Source: a virus
IMG/VR virus record: IMGVR_UViG_3300044712_001987
Location: 1-41,670 of that record
Reading direction: 5' to 3' (one strand)
Length of the DNA: 41,670 nt
Positions 7,348-14,287 of this stretch are shown piece after piece. Each line of letters begins with the position of its first letter. The stretch's first letter is position 1. Made by a program: the position numbers and the translations under genes. The notes below the pieces were generated by a model, which worked only from the letters and a program-made list of their open reading frames with translations, was not told the DNA's origin and did no database searches.

Positions 7348-7761
7348 ATGGCTGGGAAGAAAGGAATGTACCACAAGAAACCTGACGCGAAGGCCGTCAG
7401 GAGGATGATCTGGAGAAGCATGCGGGTAATGCGGACGTTTACGCTGGCGGGGCTGGCGGTTACCGTCCCAGGCGCAACCTACGGCAATGTCAGAAAGTTT
7501 GTACACGGCATGCACCGGCATGGCGTCGTCACCAAGATCGGCGGTTACGTAAGCGGCAGGGCCGGGGATCAACAGCAGTATCACCTGGTTAAAAACAGCG
7601 GGCCGGTCTACCCGACCGTGTGCGAAAAGTGCGGACAGCCTCTGTCCGCTAAAATTTGCGACCCGTCTTTAAAAGAAAGAGAGAAAGAGAAAGAGACAAA
7701 GAAAGAAAGAGAGGAGGTGGTGACCGATGACCACGACCGACCGGATGCAACTGCTGCGTGA
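7348..7761 (+). CDS. Early protein with predicted winged-helix and Cys pair
   Basis: The first about 85 residues of this 137-aa protein look like a winged helix-turn-helix (AGLAVTVPGATYGNVRKFVH, then HGVVTKIGGYV). One CEKCGQ zinc-knuckle half follows, and then a long charged tail of Lys/Glu repeats (KEREKEKETKKERE). AAAGGAGGAG before the ATG is a strong ribosome site. An 86-bp gap before it shows no feature. It lies where Mu carries its semi-essential early genes; function unknown. Confidence 0.7.
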   Translation: MAGKKGMYHKKPDAKAVRRMIWRSMRVMRTFTLAGLAVTVPGATYGNVRKFVHGMHRHGVVTKIGGYVSGRAGDQQQYHLVKNSGPVYPTVCEKCGQPLSAKICDPSLKEREKEKETKKEREEVVTDDHDRPDATAA

Positions 7762-8038
7762 TAAGTGCGCCGAGCTCGGCCAGGCCGAAGTCGCCCGCCG
7801 CCTCGATTACTCGCCGTCGGCCATTAACCAGGCGCTGCAGGGCAAGTACCAGGGCGCCTTGGACAACCTGCTGACCAGGGTAGAAGAGATATTCGGCTGC
7901 ACTACCGTCATTTGCCCGATACTCGGCGAGATATCACTCCGGAAATGCTCCGAGAACAGAAAGCGCCCGTTCGCAGCGACGAACCCGCTGCGGGTGCAGC
8001 TGTACCGGCAATGCAGAAAGTGCGGGGGGAGGCCATGA
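7727..8038 (+). CDS. HTH protein of Mu-like early region
   Basis: A helix-turn-helix occupies about residues 8-55 (LGQAEVARRLDYSPSAINQAL), and the tail ends in a Cys cluster (CRKCGGRP). Short HTH proteins of this kind are frequent in early operons of Mu-like phages and are thought to be regulators; no target is known here. It overlaps the previous gene by 35 bp and is preceded by GAGGAGG. Length 103 aa. Confidence 0.7.
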   Translation: MTTTDRMQLLRDKCAELGQAEVARRLDYSPSAINQALQGKYQGALDNLLTRVEEIFGCTTVICPILGEISLRKCSENRKRPFAATNPLRVQLYRQCRKCGGRP

Positions 8039-8310
8039 GCGAACATGTATCGGGGAAAATACGCCCTTCCGAAGATGCCCGCAAGGTTTCTAATGTTCGC
8101 CCCACCTGTCCGAAATGCAACGGCCTGTTGCTGCCCGAAACCACACTGAGCGGCGACGGCGAGACCGCTTTGGTGGTCTCGGTAGGATGCGTAAACTGCG
8201 GCGAGCGTTTCTTTCGGGGCCATCAGAGGAGGCGGCCGGGCATTGACGAGCGAATCATGCGTACATCGGAGGGCAGCCCGTCCCACAAGGGACCGAGGGC
8301 ACGGGCATGA
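8035..8310 (+). CDS. Small zinc-ribbon protein
   Basis: The 91-aa product has two CxxC pairs, CPKC (about residue 25) and CVNC (about residue 53), making a zinc ribbon, and an Arg/Lys-rich tail. The start is the ATG of an ATGA overlap with the previous gene, with GGGGGAGG before it. A longer reading from 7912 would bury the upstream gene and is not needed. Probable nucleic-acid or protein adaptor; no specific function recognised. Confidence 0.65.
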   Translation: MSEHVSGKIRPSEDARKVSNVRPTCPKCNGLLLPETTLSGDGETALVVSVGCVNCGERFFRGHQRRRPGIDERIMRTSEGSPSHKGPRARA

Positions 8311-8441
8311 CGTGGGTCTTGCTGTTCTGGCCGATAGCCGCGGTCTTTGCCGCGGTGCTCTGGTATCCCTTCGGCGAAGCGGCGGGCCGGTCTGATGAAT
8401 CGGCGGAAGAGATTCTGAAGAATATTGTCGGGCACTTTTAA
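8307..8441 (+). CDS. 44-aa single-pass membrane protein
   Basis: The product starts MTWVLLFWPIAAVFAAVLWY, one hydrophobic helix, followed by a short charged tail ending in NIVGHF. It begins in an ATGA overlap with the zinc-ribbon gene and ends in TAA, so it fits the overlapped gene string. Small membrane proteins occur in Mu-like early regions; the function is unknown. Confidence 0.55.
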   Translation: MTWVLLFWPIAAVFAAVLWYPFGEAAGRSDESAEEILKNIVGHF

Positions 8442-8485
8442 CCATAAGGGCGGCCCCCTGAGGCCGTCCGGAAGAGGAGTGAACC

Positions 8486-8683
8486 ATGAAACGATTTCTT
8501 AGTTGGCTGAAATACAGGAAGTTACGAAAAGAACAAGCGGCCCGGGCCGCTTCCCTGGCCGTGCAACTGGTCATGAGCGGCAGCCTTGCGCAGCCGAAGT
8601 TCACGGGGATCGGCGCCCTGGTTCGGACGGAGTTGAGAGTCCCTTCACACAAGGTATTCATCCGCCGCGAGGGCTGGGCGTGA
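8486..8683 (+). CDS. Small basic early protein
   Basis: The 65-aa product begins MKRFLSWLKYRKLRKEQAAR, basic and possibly amphipathic, without a known domain. GGAAGAGGAG gives a good ribosome site. A GGGCGGCC/GGCCGTCC hairpin lies in the 44-bp gap before it. Its stop overlaps the next start in GTGA. Confidence 0.55.
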   Translation: MKRFLSWLKYRKLRKEQAARAASLAVQLVMSGSLAQPKFTGIGALVRTELRVPSHKVFIRREGWA

Positions 8684-8919
8684 GCGCCCCGGCCGCGTTG
8701 ACGCTGGCCCTGGTCGCCTTGATGATCGGTTGCACGGCCGGGTCCATGTATCAGACCTGGACCGCCCATTACCGGAACATGGAGGCAATGACGGGCCGCT
8801 ATCTGGCGGAGAAGGCGTGGCTCGACGCTCGAACAGCCGAGATTATGAACGAAGTCGAGAGAGACGCAATGGACGTTAAACGGCAGTTACAACAGAAATC
8901 AAGGAGGGGTAAACAGTGA
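8680..8919 (+). CDS. Small membrane or lipoprotein-like protein with helical tail
   Basis: Start chosen at GTG 8680, overlapping the previous stop (GTGA). The open frame extends further up but would lie over the upstream gene. The 79-aa product has a hydrophobic segment (about 5-20) ending LMIGC, which resembles a lipobox but lacks the usual basic N-terminus. A charged helix follows (AEIMNEVERDAMDVKRQL). It may be an anchored coiled-coil protein; function unknown. Confidence 0.5.
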   Translation: MSAPAALTLALVALMIGCTAGSMYQTWTAHYRNMEAMTGRYLAEKAWLDARTAEIMNEVERDAMDVKRQLQQKSRRGKQ

Positions 8920-9566
8920 TGGAAAAAGCACTGCTAAAAAACACACTAGTTTCGGAAGAAAATATAGGAATTCCTGAAGGATATATGGAAGACAGCCGCG
9001 GCGCGCTCATGCCGGTCGAAAAGGTCCGGGAGATTGATAAATTGCGCGATGACCTGGTGCGGGGGATCGTGGCAGGCGCAATCAGTACCCACCAGGTGGT
9101 AAGCCGGTTCAAGACATCTGCCATGGCGGACATAGAGGCGTTTGTCGATCTCTCCGGAGAGCGCTTCGGCGTCAAGCGCGGCGGGGGCAAGGGAAACGTC
9201 ACCCTTACCAGCTATAACGGCCGGTACCGGGTCGTCAGGGCGATAGACGAGTACATCGTATTCGACGAGCGCCTGCAGATCGCCAAGGAGCTCATCGATG
9301 ATTGCATCCGCCGCTGGTCCGAGGGGTCCAGCACGGAAATACAGGCGCTGATAAACGACGCCTTCCAGGTCGACAAGCAGGGCAAAGTCAACGTCCGTGG
9401 GATACTACGCCTGCGGCGGCTCGACATTGAGGACGAAACCTGGCGGCAGGCCATGATCGCGATCGCCGAGAGCCTTCAGACGGTGGGGTCGAAGGCGTAC
9501 TTGCGGGTCTACGAACGGGATGCCAGGGGCGAATATCAGCAGATCAGCCTGGACACGGCGAAATAG
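8919..9566 (+). CDS. DUF3164 family protein
   Basis: The 215-aa product matches the DUF3164 family, a conserved early gene of Mu-like phages of unknown biochemical role. Recognisable stretches are DSRGALMPVEKVREIDKLRD, the VDLSGERFGVKRGG block, and the C-terminal YLRVYERDARGEYQQISLD. The ATG at 8919 has AGGAGGGG 9 nt upstream and overlaps the previous stop; a GTG at 8916 is less well placed. The protein is soluble and charged. Confidence 0.85.
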   Translation: MEKALLKNTLVSEENIGIPEGYMEDSRGALMPVEKVREIDKLRDDLVRGIVAGAISTHQVVSRFKTSAMADIEAFVDLSGERFGVKRGGGKGNVTLTSYNGRYRVVRAIDEYIVFDERLQIAKELIDDCIRRWSEGSSTEIQALINDAFQVDKQGKVNVRGILRLRRLDIEDETWRQAMIAIAESLQTVGSKAYLRVYERDARGEYQQISLDTAK

Positions 9567-9575
9567 GAGGCTGCC

Positions 9576-9965
9576 ATGCAATGTCCGAAATGCACGGAAA
9601 ATATCGAAGAATCCGGTATCACAATCCAGCCATGCCTCGATTTAATCGAGGTTGCCTTCACCTGTCCCGGTTGCAGACGGTCATTCTTCTGTCTTCTCTC
9701 TCCGAACACCTTTGTTCAAGACATGGGCAAGCCCGCCGTCGCCGACGTCCCTGACGAAGGAGTAACGGTATCGATCCTGTCCCTGGTCGGGGTGACGGTC
9801 GATGAGGCGGTTGTGGCCGGGTGGAACGCCGAGCAACGGTTGCAGGCTGTTGACTGGGCGGGCGCTATTCATTTACAGGCATCGGATAATGACGATGTCG
9901 AGGTACCGGAAATGCCGGAGTTCCTGGAAGAGTATCAGGGGTCTCCGTTTTTGGAGGTGACGTGA
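9576..9965 (+). CDS. Zinc-ribbon protein, unknown function
   Basis: An N-terminal zinc ribbon is formed by CPKC (3-6) and CPGC (about 30-33). An acidic C-terminal region rich in Asp/Glu (DNDDVEVPEMPEFLEE) follows. Length 129 aa, AGG before the ATG, GTGATG coupling to the next gene. The acidic tail with a metal knuckle suggests a protein-interaction adaptor, but I cannot name one. Confidence 0.65.
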   Translation: MQCPKCTENIEESGITIQPCLDLIEVAFTCPGCRRSFFCLLSPNTFVQDMGKPAVADVPDEGVTVSILSLVGVTVDEAVVAGWNAEQRLQAVDWAGAIHLQASDNDDVEVPEMPEFLEEYQGSPFLEVT

Positions 9966-10180
9966 TGACCAGGAAACAGGAGGTGCGGTATCGGACCGGC
10001 AAACTCCAGTCGGGGGGGAATTGCGGGTGCTGTATTCACATCGAACGTCGACCGGGTGAGGACCATCTTGGCGCTCATGGGTGCCGGGTTCTGGGACCGG
10101 GTACCGGGCGAGGGTTCACGGTCAATCATGACGGGGTCTGCGACAAGTTTGAATTGCGGAGGAAATATCATGGCGCGTGA
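9965..10180 (+). CDS. Small Cys-rich protein
   Basis: The 71-aa product has four cysteines in the pattern CGCC...C...C, with histidines between them (CCIHIERR, GAHGC, DGVCDKFEL), suggesting bound metal. Similar Cys/His small proteins occur next to one another here and at 10922. The ATG at 9965 has GGAGG upstream and overlaps the previous stop. Confidence 0.6.
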   Translation: MTRKQEVRYRTGKLQSGGNCGCCIHIERRPGEDHLGAHGCRVLGPGTGRGFTVNHDGVCDKFELRRKYHGA

Positions 10181-10337
10181 ACGCGAGATTGAAGGGATTG
10201 AAACCGTGGGAGCGTTGAAAGAAGCGCTGGAGGGCTTGCCCGATGATATGCCGGTCGGAGATTGTTTCTGCGAGGGGATTATGTTGACCGTCTTCAAGGA
10301 TGATGAAAACGGAAAGAGATTCATCGTCTTCCAGTGA
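10170..10337 (+). CDS. 55-aa acidic early protein
   Basis: The start is the ATG at 10170, with GGAGG 7 nt before it, inside the end of the previous gene. The product reads MAREREIEGIETVGALKEAL... and ends in a predicted beta hairpin (GIMLTVFKDDENGKRFIVFQ). No known family. The frame is open further upstream, but without a ribosome site. Confidence 0.5.
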   Translation: MAREREIEGIETVGALKEALEGLPDDMPVGDCFCEGIMLTVFKDDENGKRFIVFQ

Positions 10338-10347
10338 TTGCGAAACC

Positions 10348-10375
10348 GGCAACTTGCGAAATTTCGCAAGTTGCC
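10348..10375. repeat. 28-bp perfect palindrome
   Basis: GGCAACTTGCGAAA is followed directly by its own reverse complement, and CCGG flanks both sides. It has no loop and no T-run, so it is more likely a protein-binding site, cruciform or repeat-element remnant than a terminator. It sits in a 150-bp gene-poor gap of the early operon. Confidence 0.7.
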
Positions 10376-10459
10376 CGGTCGTCCGGAGGCGGCGCTCCGG
10401 GCCTGATGATGCAGCCGAAGATGTAGGGGCGCTGCTTGCCGCGCCATCAGGAGGAACCC

Positions 10460-10486
10460 ATGCGAACCGTAACAGGTGGAGCGTAG
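10460..10486 (+). CDS. Possible 8-codon leader peptide
   Basis: An ATG 6 nt after a strong AGGAGG opens an 8-codon frame ending TAG at 10484-10486, two bases before the next gene's ATG. It may feed ribosomes onto that gene or may be a by-product of the ribosome site. Weak evidence. Confidence 0.25.
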   Translation: MRTVTGGA

Positions 10487-10488
10487 AA

Positions 10489-10662
10489 ATGGAACTCTTC
10501 GCAGTAGAACAACATTTCCTTCAGCAGGAAAGAGAATTTCACGCCGACCGGATAACCCGTCGTACTCTGCGGCATCGTCCCGTCCGTGAGGTTTTGGCAG
10601 TCATGGCCAAAGCAGGCAACCGTCAGGCCGCCGAAATACTGGCGGGAAGGGGTGTCAGATGA
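10489..10662 (+). CDS. 57-aa basic helical early protein
   Basis: The product is MELFAVEQHFLQQEREFHAD..., rich in Arg and Glu and likely all-helical. GGTGGAG lies 8 nt before the ATG, and the end overlaps the next gene in ATGA. Unknown family; it could be DNA-associated. Confidence 0.5.
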   Translation: MELFAVEQHFLQQEREFHADRITRRTLRHRPVREVLAVMAKAGNRQAAEILAGRGVR

Positions 10663-10925
10663 GGTCCACCGGCGCCATTCATTTCGCCCGGATAGAGAAC
10701 TCCGACCGCCTCCGCCGGGTATTGGCGGTGCTTTCCGACAGGCAACCGCACAGCACCATGGAAATTGTCCAGGCCGCGGAAGTTTGCGCTGTCAACTCGG
10801 CGATCGCCGAGCTCAGGATGAACGGGATCCGCATCGAGTGCAGACAGGTCGGCCGGGAACGCTTCGAGTACACGCTGGTCGAACAGTTGGTGACATTGGC
10901 CGATCCACCGCCAGAGGCGGCGTGA
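10659..10925 (+). CDS. Winged-helix protein of early region
   Basis: The 88-aa product looks like a compact winged helix: RLRRVLAVLSDRQPHSTMEIV, then AAEVCAVNSAIAELRMNGIRIECRQ and a beta wing (RERFEYTLVEQLV). Such small DprA/MarR-like wHTH proteins are common in phages and bind DNA. It is coupled on both sides (ATGA before, GTGA after). Confidence 0.65.
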   Translation: MRSTGAIHFARIENSDRLRRVLAVLSDRQPHSTMEIVQAAEVCAVNSAIAELRMNGIRIECRQVGRERFEYTLVEQLVTLADPPPEAA

Positions 10926-11119
10926 GCTGCGGGGAGTGCAAATTCTTCGGTTGGGACGGCTTGCAGCGGCATTGCCTGCATCCGGAACACCCGCTGCCGA
11001 TTGTGAAGTGGCCGGGGAAGTGTAGAGACTTTGTGGACATTGATAAGAAGATTATGCCGGGGAAGCCGCAGCCGTGGTTGGAACCGGTTGAACTGCGAAG
11101 GGTGAAGAGTGAAGTGTGA
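10922..11119 (+). CDS. Small Cys-rich (C-x2-C ... C) protein
   Basis: Start at GTG 10922, overlapping the previous stop. The 65-aa product begins with the pair CGEC, followed by C and C further on (RHCLHP, GKCRDFVD), a four-cysteine pattern seen in small zinc or iron-sulphur proteins of phages. The long frame open upstream overlaps two other genes and is not credible. Confidence 0.6.
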   Translation: MSCGECKFFGWDGLQRHCLHPEHPLPIVKWPGKCRDFVDIDKKIMPGKPQPWLEPVELRRVKSEV

Positions 11120-11132
11120 AAGGGGCCAGGCA

Positions 11133-11537
11133 ATGACGAAAGAAGATTGGGCACGGATAGAGAAAGCGCTGGGCGGGATATACGGCTACGCCAAACTCCA
11201 GGTTGACGGCCGCGAGGTCACCTTTCAGAGACAGCTTGTGTCCAAAAATTCTCTAGGGGTCATCACCTATGTTGACGGCCATATGAAGGGGGTATGGCTT
11301 TCGCCCAGGGAAGAATACCCCGAACGGCGCTACATGAGGCCTTTTTCTCGTTATATATACCCCGCGAAACAGCGGGAGAAAATAAAAAAGATGCCGAAGT
11401 GGATGAAGAAGGATCTGCGCATCGACCCCGATGAAAAGATTCAATTATTCTCCTCCATCTGGCCCTCAGCCACCGCGATTCGCCGCCACTATCAGAAGAC
11501 ATTCACCAGCATCGAACTGATTGAGGAAGTCGGATGA
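11133..11537 (+). CDS. Conserved-looking early protein, unknown function
   Basis: The 134-aa product has a beta-rich N-terminal half (GYAKLQVDGREVTFQRQLV, GVITYVDGHMKGVWL) and a basic helical C-terminal half with a Lys-rich segment (KQREKIKKMPKWMKKDLRI). I do not recognise the family. The ATG at 11133 has AGGGG upstream; a GTG at 11109 overlaps the previous gene. It is coupled to the next gene by ATGA. Confidence 0.6.
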   Translation: MTKEDWARIEKALGGIYGYAKLQVDGREVTFQRQLVSKNSLGVITYVDGHMKGVWLSPREEYPERRYMRPFSRYIYPAKQREKIKKMPKWMKKDLRIDPDEKIQLFSSIWPSATAIRRHYQKTFTSIELIEEVG

Positions 11538-12031
11538 AAATCACTTGCACCTCATGCCACACGATAATGCACCTGGAGGCGGCCATGGAAGAGGCCGCGG
11601 GCCGCGAGTTTACGGCGTTCCTCGCCGGGCTCGGAGAACTGGCCAGGCCGCTGGTGGCGTACCTTGGTTTATTCCGGCCTGCTACCCGGGCGCTGGCGTA
11701 CGAGCGCATGCTCCGCCTGGCCCGAGAGGTGATGGAGTTGTCGGATGATAACACACGGCTTGCGGCGGCCATTTCCGAGACGGTGGAGGCGCTCAGGCAG
11801 AAGAGGGATGAAGGCGACGTGCGGCCGCTGAAGAGCCACAACTATTTGAAGCGGGTACTGGAGAATACGCCTTCAAATCCCCCCCAGCCCCCCTTTGCCA
11901 AAGGGGGGAGTTCTCGTGAGGGGAGAGATGATCCGGATAACCCCACTTTGAAAAAGGGGGGTGGCGAAGCCGGGGGGATTTCCAAAACCGCCAGGGCCAT
12001 CGGACGCCTGGAGAACTGGAAGAAAGGCTGA
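11534..12031 (+). CDS. Early protein carrying an in-frame repeat element
   Basis: This 165-aa protein has a helical body (about 1-113) with a CTSC pair at the N-terminus, and then a low-complexity stretch (about 114-149, Pro/Gly/Lys-rich, PPQPPFAKGG...LKKGGGEAGG). That stretch is the translation of the palindromic repeat at 11875-11981. The last 15 residues (TARAIGRLENWKKG) look like the original C-terminus. The repeat therefore appears inserted in frame without breaking the gene. It overlaps the next start by one base (TGATG). Confidence 0.65.
   Translation: MKITCTSCHTIMHLEAAMEEAAGREFTAFLAGLGELARPLVAYLGLFRPATRALAYERMLRLAREVMELSDDNTRLAAAISETVEALRQKRDEGDVRPLKSHNYLKRVLENTPSNPPQPPFAKGGSSREGRDDPDNPTLKKGGGEAGGISKTARAIGRLENWKKG
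11875..11981. repeat. MITE-like palindromic repeat, copy 1 (in frame in a gene)
   Basis: The element starts AAATCCCCCC and ends GGGGGGATTT, so it has inverted termini. It contains CCCCCTTTGCCAAAGGGGG and CCCCACTTTGAAAAAGGGG arms and a GGTGGCGAAGCC segment. A second copy at 16098-16192 shares ends and inner blocks, and a half copy lies at 40153-40190. I associate this family with intergenic repeats in Geobacter-type genomes; here it lies inside coding sequence. Confidence 0.85.
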
Positions 12032-12405
12032 TGCCGTGGGTCCGGGAAGCGGTCGGCGACGGCCTGGCGGCGCTGCTGGCGCTGCGGCTCAAGAATACCC
12101 CGGCCGAGGACATGATCGAGCTCACCGCCGACATCTGGGTCCAGGCGTTCCGGCAGCGGGCATTCATTGAGGAAGTGGACGCTCCCCGCATCCGCGAGGC
12201 GTTTCGGCGGATTTTTCCAAAAATCCGGGAATGGCCCGCGCCGCTGGATGTCATTGAGCTGATGCCGCCCCGGCCGGAACGGCTGAAGCTGCCGCAGCCG
12301 GTAATCAGCGACGAGGAGCACGCAAAAAACGTGGCCAGGGTTCGATTGATGGTGGGATCGTTCCTGGAAAACTGGGGACCGAAGACCACGAGGAAGGAGG
12401 ATTAA
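12031..12405 (+). CDS. Mu-like early region protein, unknown function
   Basis: The 124-aa helical protein includes DMIELTADIWVQAFRQRAF and a WPAPLDVIELMPPRP segment. It lies directly before GemA, where Mu-like phages of non-enteric hosts often carry a short conserved protein. No catalytic motif is seen. The start overlaps the previous stop by one base. Confidence 0.6.
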   Translation: MPWVREAVGDGLAALLALRLKNTPAEDMIELTADIWVQAFRQRAFIEEVDAPRIREAFRRIFPKIREWPAPLDVIELMPPRPERLKLPQPVISDEEHAKNVARVRLMVGSFLENWGPKTTRKED

Positions 12406-12407
12406 AC

Positions 12408-12875
12408 ATGGCTTCAACGCGGAATAAAAAATGGAATAAAAAACAAGCCACTCCCGAAGACCGCCGCCGGTCCGAGCTCGCCAAGATCCACATAGCCAAA
12501 ACTGAAAAGGGCATGTCCGATGATGATTACCGCTGCATGCTGCACAACGTAGCCGGCGTTACTTCCGCGGCCGACCTGGATGTCAAGGGTCGCCGGGCCG
12601 TGCTGGATCATCTGTGCGGGGGGCGTCCCCAGCATGCCTACCCGAAGCGCCCGAAGAATATGGACCGTCCCACTTCCCGTGCAGCGCAGTTGGAGAAGAT
12701 TGAGGCGCTCCTCACCGTCGGAGGCAAGCCCTGGGCCTATGCGGACGCCCTGGCCCGGAACATATGCAAGGTTGAAAAGGTCGAGTGGGTACCGGATACC
12801 GACCTCTACAAGATCATTACTGCCCTGCGCAAGCAGGCGCAGCGTGAGGGATGTGACCTCAGTGGGGAAAAGTAA
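12408..12875 (+). CDS. gemA: GemA-family regulatory protein (Mu gp16, DUF1018)
   Basis: The 155-aa protein shows the GemA pattern: LAKIHIAKTEKGMSDDDYRC near 24-43, TSAADLDVKGRRAVLDHL near 52-69, then a C-terminal region with QLEKIEALL...WAYADALARNI and a final ITALRKQ helix. In Mu, GemA modulates host gene expression and DNA supercoiling-linked functions. It sits just before the Mor-type activator as in Mu. AAGGAGG lies upstream of the ATG. Confidence 0.9.
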   Translation: MASTRNKKWNKKQATPEDRRRSELAKIHIAKTEKGMSDDDYRCMLHNVAGVTSAADLDVKGRRAVLDHLCGGRPQHAYPKRPKNMDRPTSRAAQLEKIEALLTVGGKPWAYADALARNICKVEKVEWVPDTDLYKIITALRKQAQREGCDLSGEK

Positions 12876-13462
12876 TGAATAACGCATTACACAATCTTGA
12901 CGGATATCCGGAGCTCCTGGAAGACTTGTGGGCGAAGATTGCCGAGGTCCTCATCGAGGGCGGTATTCACGAGACGAAAGCCCGCGAAGCGGCCTTTGCC
13001 GTTACCGAATATATCCGCGCCGAGTGGGGAGGCAGGCGGCATTACACCCCGAAAGGACGGACCGGAGCAAAACAGCCGGAGCCGGAAAGCGGTTCTCTTT
13101 TTGATGCTCCGCTCTCCGAACCGGCCCGGATTGAGGAAGAGTGCAGCACGGCCCTACGGGAGAAAATAGCGGCAATCCTGGTGGGTATGGGGATCCCGTT
13201 CGATGCGGCACTCCCCGACGTTGTCGCGGAGTTGGTGAAAAACGCCTGGGTCGGCGAGTTTGTCTATCTCCCCCGCGGGCTTCGTTACGACCTGCGCCGC
13301 CGCGATTACGCCATCTGGCGTTCATGGGACGGGTCGTATCGATCCAAACTGGAACTGATGAAACGGCACAACATCTCGGAGATTCGGTTTTACCAGATCG
13401 TGGCGCTGGTCAGGAGGGCTGAGTTTAAGCGGACTCAGCCGGTGTTGCCGGGGGTGGAATAA
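12875..13462 (+). CDS. mor: Mor/C-type transcription activator with duplicated dimerisation domain
   Basis: This 195-aa protein ends in a Mor-type helix-turn-helix (about 136-182: RDYAIWRSWDGSYRSKLELM, then NISEIRFYQIVALVRR). Its dimerisation unit appears twice, at about 18-61 and 94-135. Both copies follow the pattern L-x2-KIA-x2-L-x2-GI...W-x-G-x3-Y-x-P-x-G. Mu Mor is about 129 aa with a single unit. As the last early gene it should switch on later transcription. No separate C gene is seen, so it may serve both the Mor and C roles, with the two 24-bp repeats at 14283 and 22718 as candidate targets. Confidence 0.88.
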   Translation: MNNALHNLDGYPELLEDLWAKIAEVLIEGGIHETKAREAAFAVTEYIRAEWGGRRHYTPKGRTGAKQPEPESGSLFDAPLSEPARIEEECSTALREKIAAILVGMGIPFDAALPDVVAELVKNAWVGEFVYLPRGLRYDLRRRDYAIWRSWDGSYRSKLELMKRHNISEIRFYQIVALVRRAEFKRTQPVLPGVE

Positions 13463-13485
13463 CGCGGCGGTATGTGCCGCCGCGT
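13462..13485. terminator. Hairpin after the early operon
   Basis: ACGCGGCGG (13462-13470) pairs with CCGCCGCGT (13477-13485) around a 6-nt loop. It lies between two converging transcription units: the early operon and the leftward moron. The following bases (CGGAGTTACTTTT) give only a poor T-tract, so termination efficiency is uncertain. Confidence 0.55.
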
Positions 13486-13490
13486 CGGAG

Positions 13491-13631
13491 TTACTTTTCT
13501 TCACGAGTAGTAATTTTCAAGACGTTGTGTATGACTTTTTCTTCCGCGTTGGTCGCTATGGCCAATGGCGGTGGCGGCGGCGGGGTCTCAGGTTTGGGGG
13601 CCGGGGCCTCGCCGTCCTTATTTTCAGACAT
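13491..13631 (-). CDS. 46-aa proline-rich small protein (moron)
   Basis: The product is MSENKDGEAPAPKPETPPPP, then an uninterrupted proline run and a helical tail ending LKITTREEK. AAAGGAGG lies 9 nt before the ATG at 13631; an in-frame ATG two codons earlier is too close to it. It follows the membrane protein gene by 16 bp on the same strand and is probably co-transcribed. No family recognised. Confidence 0.6.
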   Translation of the reverse strand: MSENKDGEAPAPKPETPPPPPPLAIATNAEEKVIHNVLKITTREEK

Positions 13632-13647
13632 GCGCATTCACCTCCTT

Positions 13648-14133
13648 TCAGGTGAAGATATAGGCCACCCCGGCAACAGCAAGGGCGGCAAAAGAAAGGA
13701 TCAAGACCTTTGAGCTGGCTCGTAATTTTATTGCTCGTTTCGTTTGCTCTGCTGATTGATTAATGACTTGCTTTTTCAAGTCATTGGCCAAGGTTTTCAT
13801 TGTCGGCCCGGGCTCGTATTCGTCCAAGTATGCAAGGTAGCCCCAATAATCCGGGAATTTCACCTGCTGATCCGGTCTCCCACGAATGGCATCGAGACAA
13901 AAAGCAAGGACGAAGAACGCCGCGGCCAGGGATACGATAGACGCCCACTTCCAGAATGGGAGAGGCCAGAAGAATGTATGGTTTTGGAGAAGTGAAAAGT
14001 TAAGGGCCAAGGCCAGAGAAGCCGACCAGAGATAGGTCTTGAACAGCCCATCCTGCCGAACCGGAACCTTGTCCACAACATAGAGGTAGTAGTTCTCCAT
14101 CATCCGAAAGAGCTGTTCCTGATCTTTTTCCAT
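13648..14133 (-). CDS. Three-TM membrane protein (moron)
   Basis: The 161-aa product has hydrophobic segments at about 34-50, 62-80 and 142-160. A soluble loop of about 60 residues (DAIRGRPDQQ...DYWGYLAYLDEYEPGP) lies between the second and third. GGAGG precedes the ATG at 14133, and a promoter with TTGTTA and TATCAT lies upstream. It faces against the phage operons between early and late genes, the typical place for lysogenic-conversion genes. A role such as superinfection exclusion is only a guess. Confidence 0.65.
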   Translation of the reverse strand: MEKDQEQLFRMMENYYLYVVDKVPVRQDGLFKTYLWSASLALALNFSLLQNHTFFWPLPFWKWASIVSLAAAFFVLAFCLDAIRGRPDQQVKFPDYWGYLAYLDEYEPGPTMKTLANDLKKQVINQSAEQTKRAIKLRASSKVLILSFAALAVAGVAYIFT

Positions 14134-14162
14134 AAGGACGCCTCCTGATGTTTGATGAGCGG

Positions 14163-14192
14163 ATGATAGCACACACAAAAAATCATTAACAA
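14163..14192 (-). promoter_or_regulatory. Predicted promoter of the leftward moron
   Basis: Read leftward, TTGTTA (14192-14187) and TATCAT (14168-14163) are separated by 18 bp and lie 30 bp before the start codon at 14133. It is independent of the phage operators, so expression in the lysogen is plausible. Confidence 0.55.
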
Positions 14193-14255
14193 GTCGATAA
14201 CTGATGGGCGCTGACCGGCTTGCCCGGTCCTGCGCCCAGTTATCCCCCTTCCACC

Positions 14256-14287
14256 AAGGCCCGCCACCCCGGCGGGCCTTTCATTTT
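14256..14287 (+). terminator. Terminator before the late region
   Basis: A perfect 10-bp stem, AAGGCCCGCC at 14256-14265 and GGCGGGCCTT at 14271-14280, is followed by TCATTTT. It would stop rightward read-through from the early operon just before the candidate late promoter at 14283. Confidence 0.75.
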
